From positions 13,432,334 to 13,496,333 of the forward strand of contig CM025849.1 in assembly GCA_003952965.2 (NCBI GenBank): 64,000 bases of DNA, read 5' to 3'. The DNA comes from Morella rubra (lineage: Eukaryota; Streptophyta; Magnoliopsida; Fagales; Myricaceae). The position numbers and the translations under genes are program-made. Below, one piece after another: positions 11,766 to 23,150 of this stretch. Every line of letters begins with the position of its first letter. Within the stretch, counting starts at the first letter, position 1. Under the pieces are notes generated by a model. It made no database searches. It saw only the letters and a list, made by a program, of their open reading frames with translations, and was not told where the DNA came from.

Positions 11766-12480
11766 TATTTTGTTTCTTTAAGTTGTTACTTTATTTTGCA
11801 ATTTTTCTTTCCATTTTAAGGTTCCATATATATTTTTTGGGTATGTACGGTTCCAAATATTATGACTCAATAAATTTTCCTATTCGATATCCTAACTAGT
11901 AATTGCTCTAAGAATCGAATTTAATATCAATTTTGATTTATTTTTTTTGTGAGTATAGCTTATAATAAATAGGAGACATGTAGACTTTAAGTTAGGAAAT
12001 TTTTTTGATAAGGACTTTAAGTTAGGAAATAAATGGGTATATTTGTGGGTTTACTTTATTTCTTGGAAGCTACAATAGGCAGTAAATCAAATTCGGATAG
12101 AATAAGGACAAATTTAGAATTTGCAGTGCTATCGGAGGATTGTACACAAGCAACCTTAATTAACTAAAATCAACTATCATTTAATTTGCCGTATTCCTTA
12201 TGGAACATTTGGGCAATGAGATAATATTTTGAAAATTAATGGGATCACAATTGAAGTATTTATGTCTAGAAAATAAATGCAAGATTAGCAGACGAGAGAT
12301 GTCTAAGAAAAGATAAATGTTCACAAATAGTCTGAAGGTAGGTAGAACTCAGTATTCAAATGAAATTAGGCTTATCTCAAAGATTTACGAAGCTTTTATA
12401 TCAGAGTAGACAAAATATGTTGCCAAAGCAGTTCCGAGAGAGAGAGAGAGAGAGAGCAAAGGAGAAGGAAAAATATCTGT
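11766..12480. other. 3' flank of RBR gene 2
   Basis: Non-coding AT-rich DNA downstream of the minus-strand RBR gene 2. A (GA)n microsatellite lies at about 12437-12456, probably in the 3' UTR. No other feature was recognised. Confidence 0.45.
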
Positions 12481-15400
12481 TCAATAAAAATCCGAATCAG
12501 AGTCATAGTACTCAGCATCTTCATCTTCATCTTCATCCGCATTATCAAAGAATCTATCCTGCTCGAACCATATATTATCCTCAACCCAAAGGGGACAGGA
12601 ACACGTGGCTTGTTTGTTCTTCCACTCAGCTCCACAATTATAGCAGAACTCATACTCACATCTGAAAAACAATGAGAGCAGACAAATCAAAGCTTATATG
12701 GAAAATAGAAGTTCCTCAGCAAATTTAATTTAGGTTCCAACCCTTCATGGCATAACCACTACATGTCCTGCAGAGTTTCTATCCACCCATTTGGAATTGG
12801 GTACATGTATCCATTGATCTCATTCGGCTCCACTGAAAATCCCTGTTTGTATGGGATCCAAGACCACAAGCATTTTTTATTCCCTATCTACTCTGTTCTC
12901 GCTCTCTTGTTCTTCTGGTGCCTTTGACTTGGGTCCTTAGTGCACACACAAACAATCTGAAGCACCCTTTTTCTTAAACATTCTCATATCAGCTACGAGT
13001 TTAAAAACATCTTCCTAGGCTAAGATTCTTGCAGAAGTGCCTTGCATCTCATATAATAATCTCATTGAAATTTAAGTTACGTGAAAGAATGTATATAATG
13101 ATCACACAACAGTTTAAAATGGGAATCTCGAACTCCCCCACTGATCTCAGCTTAAATGTGTGCGATAGTGAAATTCAAGCAAGCAAGTAATTAATCTGTA
13201 ACGAAAAAAAAATCTCCTAGTTCCGGAAGAAAAGATCATTTCAACTTCGCCTCAAAGCTTGAAGAGTAAGATCTGTAATCTTCTAAACTATATTATTCTC
13301 CCCTCAAAACTCGCTATTCATAATGATTGTAGTGCACAAGCCAAAACGTGTCTCCATTGGATTTAATAAATAAATCAGATGCTAGACAGAGGTACTAAAA
13401 GGAAAACCAGTGATAAGGACACAGGTCAACTTGAACAAAAGGGAATACCTGCAAATCATGTGGAAGCACCCTTCAGCAAGCTCAATCATATGGTTGCACT
13501 TCACACACTGGCGCCAAAGATTCCTTGTTGCAAGAGACTTCAGCTTCACGTCTTCTGTAGGATGAGGATTCGACAGTTTGTAATCATGGCACGTCATGTT
13601 ACTGTGCCAAGTGACCCGGCAACTGATACAAAACAGGCCATGACATTTCACGCATTTCCTGGCTCCAGATCGTTCAACATCCACAAAATCTTTGGTGTAT
13701 TCATCAACCTCATTTTTTGACATTAGAGTTGAGCACCTTGGGTACGGGCAATAAACTCTGTCTGTAATCGGAATTGAAGCTTCCCGTAGGCGTTGGGTCA
13801 AGATCTCTATTGACTTAGCAGTCAAGAACTTTCGGCAGCTTTCAACCACAAGCTCTGCTTTACAGCCTTCATGAGGGCATTTGGGCACCATCTCGTGAAG
13901 CAACTTGACCTCCACATGCTGTTTCATACAAGAAAAGCAATATCGGTGAAGGCAGCCATCAACTGAAAACATCTGACTAACATCAGTGTCTTCAAAACAA
14001 ATAACACATGTCTCAGTGAGATTCTTCCCATGGCTTGATTCTGCAGGACTTCTAACTTGAGACACTATTGCATCTCTCGCAAGCTTAAATGCATATTTAA
14101 TATCATTTCGAGCCACGAACTTTGGTTGGCAATATATAAATTTGCTTCGAAGAAGATTCAGCTGATTTATCAGTGCTGCAATCTTGCGTTGTTTTGGTGG
14201 CCATCTCCCACTAACCTGCATTTGTAAAACATAATGCCAACAACCTCAATTCAAGGGCATATTAGCATTTAAGACCATAGAAGAGTCAATGAAAAACTTA
14301 GAAGACATTTAGAGAATGAGGATGGAATGAGCACCGCAACTAGAAATGAAAATGCAGGTATAATCATCTCCATCAAACTCCAAATCGAACATAAAGATAA
14401 AACAGAAAAATATCTTCATCAGTTTACTGTTGACCTCTATAACAAATGCATAAACATATTGTAAAAAACAACTCATGTAAGTTTGAGCGGTTAATAATAT
14501 ACAGTTGAGCACAAACCCATAGGCTTATACTTGGGTTAAGGTGGTGTCCCAAATGGGATTCCGGATATATGCCAACATGTTATATTAGTATCTCATTTCA
14601 AGACTCCCGAGTGATTGTGCGCCACCATACCCACAAGAGGGCAAGCCACAACGCCCGCAAAAATGAACAAAGAAAAAGGCTTATGGAGTCTTGAATCAAA
14701 TAGTAGACACAGCATAACATTGTTGTTTTAAAATCTTGAAGACTCCCAAGACGTTCGTCCCCAACGTTTATAAACACAATGCCAGATATCAAAATTCCCA
14801 GACAAAGCGAGCCCCAACTGACACTCCAAATCCAAGAAGACGAAAAGAGACTCACAAATTGGTAAAGCGGGTAGTAGTCAAAATAAATGGTTATCCGCTT
14901 CAACCCCAAACCAAGAGCCGCATTAAGCCCCTCGATCAAGGCCTTAGCCTGGGCTCCGTTCTTGCTCATTCCGTTTCCTACCAAGGGTTTTCTAACCTCT
15001 AATATCAGGTTGCCCCTCGGGTCGCAAATCGCCACCCCTATCCCCGCCAGTACAGTTTTCTCACCCCTAACCCTTTCCTCGCTTACGATCCCCTGGGTAT
15101 ATAACATAAAAACGCCATCTTTCTCCGCCACGCCCTTTGAGTTCGAACACCTCTCCACGAAACCGATGGGTTGTTCGTCATTGTCCCCGATCTCACTCCA
15201 ATCGTCCTCCGAAATTCGCCGAATCAATCGCGCGAAGTCGATCTGATAGCTGCGCATTTCGGCCTCACGTGCTTCGGAATCGTCGGCTTCTTGCGCGGAC
15301 CTTGCAATCTCATCGAACTGGAGGACGGCGAAGTTAGAAACACCGTCTTTTTTGGATGCGAGACGTGAGTCAGAAATTGAATTCGAGTAGGTGGAAGAAG

Positions 15401-15566
15401 AAGTAGAGGGTTGGAGGGTGACGGAGGCCGCAAGGGCTTCTTCGAGTTGGAGGTGGAAGGCGAGGTCGAGGTCGGAATCAAGGGTTTCAGCGGCCATGAG
15501 CTCGCGGCGCTGCTCGGAGAGTAGATAGAGAAATTCGTCGTCGTCCGGCACGTCCGTGCTCTCCAT
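12481..15566 (-). CDS. RBR-type E3 ubiquitin ligase with N-terminal RNase H-like domain (gene 2)
   Basis: A tandem paralogue of the gene at 4381-7971 with the same three-exon plan and the same intron phases. The exons are 15566-14856, 14215-13449 and 12661-12481, giving 552 residues. An RNase H-like module (GIGVAICDPRGNL to ITIYFDYY) lies at about 155-237. RING1 starts at C307, the IBR runs about 393-446, and RING2 starts at C474. The expected catalytic cysteine is C487 in EGCFHMIC. As in gene 1, the first acidic residue and the glutamate of an active RNase H are replaced (LYTQG; AQAKAL). The C-terminus differs sharply from gene 1: it is a run of acidic residues (NADEDEDEDAEYYDSDSDFY). The first intron is shorter than in gene 1 (640 against 906 bases). 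Catalytic function looks intact; the target is unknown. Confidence 0.9.
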
Positions 15567-16499
15567 TTACAACTTTGAGGAACGATCCGAACGGTGGCTC
15601 TTCTACGTCCGCGACGATTACAAATTGGTTTTGAGCTTTTTCAGTCGAAATTACGAATCATCTTTCGCAGATGGTGCCTTCGAAACTCTCTGTTCCTTTT
15701 TCTTTTTCATTCCTTAATTAAAAAAAAAAAGCTTTTTTCTTTCCTTAATTAAAGAAACGCTAAAGGAATCACAAGAAACTATAGAAATAACTGTCATACA
15801 TGAAGTGAGCTTCTTTTGACGGAGGGAAGAATCTATGGCTATGGTTTTGTTTTGAAAATATTTGTTGTGTTTATTGTTTTTAAAAATAGTGTAAATTATT
15901 AGAATTGATGAAAAATTTATAAAAAATTTATAAAATTAGTAAAATTGATAAAAAGGGTAATCGTAGAAATTTTTTAAAATCAAACCAAACATAATCTATT
16001 CATCTTTTTGGGAATTAGTTTGAGACTTTTTTTTATTTTTAATTTTATATTTTTAACTTTAAATTTTTAGCTTTAAAATTACTTTTGGCTAGAAACCTTT
16101 TTTGATTATTAGTTTTGGATTCATTTACTTAATTTTATCTAACAATATTATTATTTAATTATCATGATATTCAAAAAATTAATAATAAAAAAACTTAAAA
16201 AGTAAAAAACTCAAAAAATAATTTATAAGTATTTAGATGACTATAAAATTAAAAAATATATATTTATAAATAAGTGTAGAAAAAATTTCATAAAAGCAAA
16301 AAAATAAAAATAAAAATCAGGAGAAATTTTATCAAATAAAAAGCATTAATTTTAAAAAAATAAAAATCTATAAAAAAAAATACATTATAGTTTTTTTTAC
16401 AAAAATTAAACATTTTTAGAAAATATAATTATTATCAAAATTATTATGAAAATATTTATATACGTGAATAAACCCATCGGGTATACAGAATTTTAGTAA
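15567..16499. other. 5' flank of RBR gene 2 and AT-rich spacer
   Basis: The first 150 bases are the likely promoter and 5' UTR of RBR gene 2. The rest is extremely AT-rich, with runs of A and T and no recognisable element or gene. Confidence 0.45.
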
Positions 16500-16790
16500 A
16501 AATCGTTTAAAGCTATGGTCTAAAAATCCTAGATTTTGTAGCTTGAAATTAAGGGATCCTAATATTGTTATAAGAGTTAAACCCATAGTCTATACAAGAC
16601 AAGACCTAGAAGAATTTGATACACAAATCAAAGAAACCATTCAGAACAAAAAGGCGGAAAAGCTAGCAACGCCTCAGTCCACTAAGAACTCCGGCAGGCC
16701 AAGAACTAGAACCACCTCTTCAAGCAGGATGACAAGGCTTTCCAAGTTGTGTTTGGCCCAATCTCAATCGTAATTGAGACTTTTTTAGGC
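16500..16790 (+). mobile_element. Endogenous caulimovirid (pararetrovirus) relic
   Basis: The translated stretch has wording found at the start of the reverse transcriptase region of plant caulimovirids: LKLRDPN, then VKPIVYTRQDLEEFDTQIKE. Only this short piece is recognisable, and the sequence after it does not continue the family pattern. It is a small, broken and probably old fossil. Its genus was not determined. Confidence 0.5.
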
Positions 16791-18768
16791 TCTTCAATAA
16801 AGTCCTGCTGAAACTAGGGAAAAGTTGAAAACCGGTCCAAAAGCCTTAAGAAAGGATGGGGTGGGCCTGGGGATGTTGGGCGTCCGCAGGTCTAATATAG
16901 GTGAATTCGATAGTTGGGCCATTGTAAGCTCGTTAGACCACAGAATGGGTTAGTTTTAGACAACGTAGGAAAGTTTTTCCCATTGCTCTATCACCTTGTA
17001 CATATAAATTTTTTTATGAAAATATATTTTCACTTTACTATATTTTAAGCCGATTTTAAAAGACTCATATGATTTCAAAAAAAAGAAGAAGTTTGTAATT
17101 ACTTAAATTTAATCTTAATAAATTAGGTCACAAAATCAGCTCCAATTTTAATATAAAAATTATCTCTCAATCGTAACGCAAAACGTGTCATTAAAATAAA
17201 TTTAAATATTTTTAACTAAAATCTAAAAATTGTAAATGAAATAAAAACCTAAAAGAAATATAAACTAAAAAAAAAAAAAAAACATATCAGGGTCCACCAA
17301 ACCGAGATTGTCGCCCTTCCCGTATGTGAGCCGGAGTCAGAGTGAGAGATTCAATTTTAGTATTTCAATTAAAAATTTTATAATTTTTATTTATTTTATT
17401 TTTAGGATACATGTGGTATTTTGATTACATGAGAGTTGTCTTTATTCTATAAATTTGTTAAAATCAGCCTAAACGTGAGTAAAAATACAATATTCTTTTT
17501 TTTAAAAAAAATTAGAATTCACAATTATAACAAAGACAAGAAACTCTCTACAACAAGTCCATGGAAATGAGCTGACCTAATACGTGTTGAGGTAAACTCT
17601 AAAGAAGTAGCGCGGCGGCCAATAACCAACGGCCCCACCTAAATCTAGAAATATCAAGCTGGATATGTATTAGTGACAAATTTGCCGAAGTAGTCTTTTC
17701 TTTTCTTTTCAGAAAATGACCCTAATTAGGACAATTTTTCTAAATGAAAGATCAATCTATTCTCCATGGACCTGGGTTTCGGAATATACCATTCGTAGAT
17801 ACTGTTTTTGGTACTCAAAATTATTGGTCAGAGTGTTACCAACACACGTACGTAAAGTTTCTCACCACGTTTTGCAAGACAGAACACAGTTTAAGGAGAC
17901 ACCACTCAAATCCCTATCAAGTGTTTTGTTTTGGCATGTAATTTGATCTCTATTTTGTTTCCAAAAACGTAAAAAAAAAAAAAAAAAAAAAAGAGTTTAC
18001 TAGATCATCAGAATTACAATACAGCATTCAAAGTGGAAGAAAGTTCTTGACCGTCAGATTACATCGAAGTGTCAATTCAATTTCCTTTCAAAGTGGGTGC
18101 TTGTTTTCCAACTTGTAATGCCTAACAAGCGCGCTCCTCCATACATAATTTATGCACGTGGCAGATCTTGATATTTAAATATTTTTATAATGGGATGCTG
18201 ATCTGGATTTTCTCCCTAATCTACTAGAAACCGTGGGATATTTCGGACTGGGATCCGAAATTGGAACTTCTTCAGTTGAAGCTGACCCAAAACTACCGGC
18301 CCGGGATCGGACCCCCAATTTAGGGTTGGATTATGGATGGAGACAAAACTAAAACTATGCTCAAGTCAACCAAAACAACGCAGTATGCCATATTTTTCAA
18401 ATTTGTCCCTTTACAATTTAGTCATCCAAGTCCCCAATTTCTCTGTTGACAACCTAAAAATAACTGCATTTCTTACAATGCATATGCCGACGGTCAAGAT
18501 TATGTACGGTGACCCTCGAGATGGATGGGTATCGGCAAAGAAGAACGTGTCGACGCCGAAATCCCCAAAAAAAATTAAAAATATATTTTATTACAGATTT
18601 TAGATTTTATTTATTATTAATTTATGATGTATAATAAAAAAATTTGACCAGAATTCCGACGTGAAATCGTACGGGTCTAAAAAAGTTGGCTAAAAAAGTC
18701 TTCATATAAAAATCGAAAACTAAAATTTATATTCTAGTAGATACCAAAATTGAAATCTTTACCTATAT
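16791..18768. other. Gene-free spacer
   Basis: AT-rich DNA with poly-A runs (for example 17970-17992). Open frames at 17716-17946 and 18337-18603 have no recognisable domain and no supporting context. A short stretch at about 18600-18650 resembles the interior of the hAT element at 46077-46731 ('tttattattaatttatgatg'). Confidence 0.45.
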
Positions 18769-18776
18769 ATTATGTC

Positions 18777-19552
18777 CAGTAGCAGTGCTAGGAATTTGTC
18801 TTAGGAGGGGCGGAATGTTCTGATTTTTTAAATTTTTTATTTTTATTATATATCTTATATGTGTATATATAAATATAATTTTTAAGATAAAAATATATAT
18901 TAAAAAATTCGAACATATTTATTGACCTAGGGACTTGTCTTTAGTGATAAAAAAAACCATAAATCATATAATAATGTATAATATTCTTTCATTTTGAATT
19001 ACAGTTGAAATGGTTTAACGGTGATTTTAAGGATAAAAGAAATTATAGTAAATAATGAGAGGTTGAAGAGATAAAGATAAGATAAAGTCATTAAGTAGTG
19101 TATCATTTTGTGATATTATTTATGAGAATTTTGTGTCTGATTGTATAATTTTTAACTTTAAAAAATTAAAAAATATATTTCAATTAGTTGTGATTTAGAA
19201 TGGCTAGAGATCTTCAATGCATAATCTTTTAGTTTTAAATTTATAGAGAAATATAAAAATCTTATTTATTATCTTATTTAGGTGTTAAAATATTTGTTAT
19301 AAATTAAGCTCATTTCTTCAAGATTGCCTAACATAAGATTTTCTGGTTTTTTTTTTTTTGAAGTTTATGAGAGGCAAAAATGTAATTTTAATGAAAAAAG
19401 TTTCAAATTTTTAGGATGGGTGTTGGGATTTTGAAGTTTAGGGGGGTGAAAATGTAATTTTGATGAAAAAAAATTCAGTCATAAGATCTATACTGAAATT
19501 TTTTGAAACATTAGAGGATGAAAACCTCTACCCACCTTTATATCCGCCTTTG
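18777..19552. mobile_element. Non-autonomous hAT-like element with perfect 8-bp target duplication
   Basis: It begins CAGTAGCAGTGCTAGG and ends in the complement of CAAAGGCGGATAT, an imperfect inverted repeat of the CAGTGGCGGA type common among plant hAT elements. The 8-bp direct repeat attatgtc flanks it exactly at 18769-18776 and 19553-19560. The 776-bp interior is AT-rich with a short internal duplication near 19360 and 19430. No transposase was seen. Confidence 0.8.
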
Positions 19553-19560
19553 ATTATGTC

Positions 19561-20742
19561 TATCTCTATTTAAATTATACTATACAATCAATCGAGGTAA
19601 TAAATTATAAAGAATGGTATCGTGTCAAGAAGTTAAGCATTATTTTAAACAAAAGGAATAAAAATTGTCAAATTGTAAAGGAATTTCATTTGGTTGGCTA
19701 CTTTTCGTATTCGGTAAGCAATCGTCTAAAGTAGCTGCTTATGTGGAAGTTTGACACTACCTTAGTTGACTCGCTGGCTGGGGAATTCCGTGGGTTTTCT
19801 ACAATAGGTAGACAGCGGCAAAGAAAGACAGGGCAGCAAGAAAATTGCAGCACGCGACCGGTCATGGGACGATCTGTCTACCAATGTCTGTGGTTTGGAG
19901 TTTGGAACTTAGAACTTAGAAGGAAAAATTGGAGCTGCTGATGTGTAAATCTACGAATATTATTTTCAAGCATGACATGATATATAAGAATATCTTGTTT
20001 TGAAAAATCTACCAACATTTGTCCAAAATGCTGCAGGACTTTACTTTATGGGCTTTCCTTTCAAACGAAATCACTTTGGCTTGAAAACGACGTTAGAAAT
20101 TTAAGAGTTCGTTATATATATATATATATATATATCTGGGATTGACGTTCCTGACCTTCGGCTCAATTGAACCCCAAAATTACCTACTCCCAAAAACAAA
20201 AAGAGAGCAAAGTGTTGATTTAACTGATAATTTTATGTTCTTCTTTGTTCTTAACCATGCATACGGAAGATAAATAAGCTATGAAAACTAGAAAAAGGAA
20301 AGAAAACATGTAATGACCCAAGGACTGCCCTAGATCATACATATGTAGTTTTGAAACAAAAGGACTAATTAAGATTACTCTTAAAACTCTTTAGATTATT
20401 ATAAAAAATTTAGTTCAACTTAGTAATTAGGTCACAAAATAGAATTTAACCTTTATAGAATCCATCGCTCATTTTTTTTCTCTTTTCTCACACCACGCGG
20501 ATTTTGGAATATCACAACATAAGTGAAAATTGACATAGAGATTTACATAGTTTGAACTTTGACCGTGTGCCTACTTTTGCGAGTAGCAACGAATATAGAC
20601 TTTAGATTTTAAAGGGGATAAAATATAATATTTTAATTTTTGGAGGGCCAATATAAAAATTTTAAAAGAACAAGGATAAGTAACAAAAAATTCTCTAATT
20701 TTTAAGAGGTTTAGAGGGATAATTTTTAGGATTTTGTGAAAT
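19561..20742. other. Spacer
   Basis: No gene was recognised. An (AT)n microsatellite lies at about 20113-20136. The open frame at 19741-19941 has no known motif. Confidence 0.45.
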
Positions 20743-20980
20743 CTTTTTTTTTTTTTTTTTCTTTTTTTCATGAAAGAGGAATGTGCCTCCGAATTTTATT
20801 CAAAATCCTCACTTATGGTGGAGGAATACAATGGTTACAATAAAAAAAAAAAAAAAAATACTAAAAACCAAAATAAAGGACTCAAAAGCACAAAAAACAA
20901 ACCTTCAAAGGAAAAACAGACTTAGAAGCCTAAAGTCTAATATTAACAAAACCCAATTTATCAAAACGCAAAATACCATG

Positions 20981-21307
20981 TAGGACTGTTCAAAAAACCC
21001 CAGACCCAATGGCTCGACCTGGTTGGGTTGGCTTAAGTCAGGGTTGGTATCAGGTTCGGGCCATCGGGTCTTGGGTGTACACAACATTATTCTAAAAACA
21101 AAAGTCCTAGGCTCAAAAAAATATAGCTTATCAAAAAGTTCTTGGCCTAAAAAAAGCCCAATGAAAAAAAAAGCCCAATGAAACCCATCCCTGACCCGAG
21201 TTTGAGTCGAACTCAATCTGCCCCGATTAGCTTAAGTTTAGGGGTTAGTCCAAGTTGGGGTCGATTTCATTTTCCTTGCCTCGATTGAAACTCAAAAAGC
21301 CTGCCTA
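20981..21307. mobile_element. Small hAT-like element in the LINE 3' region
   Basis: It begins TAGGACTGTTC and ends in the complement of TAGGCAGG. The flanks ataccatg (20973-20980) and atcccacg (21308-21315) match at six of eight positions, as expected of an aged 8-bp target duplication. The interior has the GACC/GGGTTGG-rich wording often seen in plant hAT MITEs. Confidence 0.5.
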
Positions 21308-22103
21308 ATCCCACGCATCAAAGCTCACACATTGAATTCGCTAATCACCAACAAGATGCAAAAACTGAAAACCTTCGCTACCACTAAAGTTAGCATTCCT
21401 TCATGAAGCCCCTTCCTTAGCTAATATATTAGCCGTATTATACTTGCGCAAAATATGAGAGATCCAAAAATTAAAGCATGGGAGCAACTCTCGGATTTCA
21501 TCTTAGTAAACCCACAAATATCACAATGTACAAGAACCATTAATGAGCCAAGTAACCATTAAACTAGTATCACACTCCACTACTAAATTCTCAATTCTCA
21601 TCGCTTTACACAAGCTTATTCCATTAAGCACAGCATGAAGTTCTGTACAATTATTAGTCCACATGCCATAGGATCTAGCAAACCCAACAATAATATCACC
21701 ATTACTATTCCTAACAACACCACCACTACCACTCATACTCGGATTACCAAACTCTAATCCGAATTAAGTTTATAAAAATTATTCCTAGGTTTAGTCTAGG
21801 ACACAAACCTAGGCGAAGATGATCTTTTCAAAACAGCAACATCGAAATCAAGATCTAGGATAATACTCGTGTCAATGCTTGATAGATGAGAAACATATTA
21901 AATCTCTTGAGAGATATAAAAAATGTACCTCCTAATCATATAGATAATAGCTATTACACCAAAAGTCTCATCCTCCATCCTGACTAGACAACGATGATGC
22001 TACAATGCTGAAATAATAATATAAGGGAGGAGACCAATAAGAATACCAACTTGAGAACTATTTATATCCTTCCTCCACCAAAAAGAAATTCTGGACCACC
22101 AAG

Positions 22104-22335
22104 TAGGGATGAATAGGTTTGGACTGAAACCAACTGGGCCGACCCAAACTAGCTGAAACTGACTGGGCCCGGCCGGTTCTGGGATAGCCTGATTTGGCTG
22201 TTGGTCCAGAAAATCCCAGAATCGAGGGCCTCGATTTGGCCCATTATTTTGGGGGCCTAAGGCATCAAACCGCATCGAATTGAGGGCCTCCAGTAATTTC
22301 ACTTTTTTTTTAATTAGTGGGGTGTGAGACGGCAT

Positions 22336-22391
<56 letters not shown>

Positions 22392-22554
22392 AACCATTCC
22401 TCTCTCTTATTGGCGTCAACCGACCGAACTGGGCCGACCACTAAATCTAGTCGGCCCAGCTGGTTCTCCCAACCGATGGTTCGGCTATTAGTTGGGAGAA
22501 CAAGAGACTCAGTTTGGGGTGAAAACCAAACCGAGGGGGTCGGTTTTCATCCTA
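22104..22554. mobile_element. hAT-like element inside the LINE, perfect 8-bp target duplication
   Basis: It begins TAGGGATGAA and ends in the complement of TAGGATGAAAACC. The perfect 8-bp repeat ccaccaag flanks it at 22096-22103 and 22555-22562. The interior carries sections rich in GGCCGA and CCGACC and a (CT)n(CA)n microsatellite at about 22338-22389. It is 451 bp with no coding capacity. LINE-type protein wording is found on both sides, so the hAT landed in an existing LINE copy. Confidence 0.85.
22338..22389. repeat. (CT)n(CA)n microsatellite
   Basis: A compound dinucleotide run, TC repeats followed by CA repeats, inside the hAT-like element. The open frames reading through it in several directions are artefacts of the repeat. 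Confidence 0.95.
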
Positions 22555-23150
22555 CCACCAAGTACAATTTGCCACAAAGGACATCTCATGAGCATTAAAA
22601 AAAAAATTCTCATACTTGAGAGGCAATCATACCAAAGCTGAGGGCATGATCCTTATTTTCAACATGACCTTCTACATGTACAACAATTACATTTTGAAAC
22701 AATAGAAATACTAAGATGACAAATATATACGAGCATCAATAGGTAAACAATTATAGATCGATCTCCACATAACGAAAGACATCTTACTAGGACGATGCTT
22801 ATGCCATACCTAACAACACCTGGTAACCTTTGTAAATTTTTTTCGAATGAGCTGCCAACCGCTACGGGTCATAAACATACGTTTTGGATCTTCCTTCCAA
22901 ATGAGAGTATCAGAATACTTATGCAATCACAGACGAGAGGAAATAATATTTGGAACAATATTAGCACCAACAAGACCCACAAGTTGAACTGGGTCCCAAT
23001 TTGATTGCTTAAAAACATCCATAAGACTTAAGTTTGGCTTCTGAATGGTAAACACCAAATCAGATAAAGGATTGTTATCGAATCAGAAACTCAATTGACT
23101 GTCTCCTACACGCCAAAAAAGAAGATTGCAAAATTTTAAGGAGGCAAGAA

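Larger units (their letters stand above)
20743..23150 (-). mobile_element. 5'-truncated LINE (L1 type) with poly-A tail
   Basis: Reading on the minus strand from about 23150, the order is that of the 3' half of a plant LINE. A linker comes first (IWKEDPKRMFMTRSGWQLI). The zinc-finger region follows (SKMSFVMWRSIYNCLPIDAR, then VSKCNCC), then a stretch ending ALxHHRCLVRMEDE. An RNase H-like domain (GGVVRNSNGDIIVGFARSYG to VECDTSLMVTWL) covers about 21736-21490. A 3' UTR near 20860-20770 ends in an A-rich tail, seen as T's on the plus strand at about 20743-20770. The reverse transcriptase core is missing, and several stops and shifts interrupt the frame, so the copy is dead. Two hAT insertions interrupt it. 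Confidence 0.8.

Noticed and set aside
22000-22598. Open frames on both strands through the CT/CA repeat
   Set aside because: They read through a microsatellite and hAT sequence, giving repeated residues and no domain.
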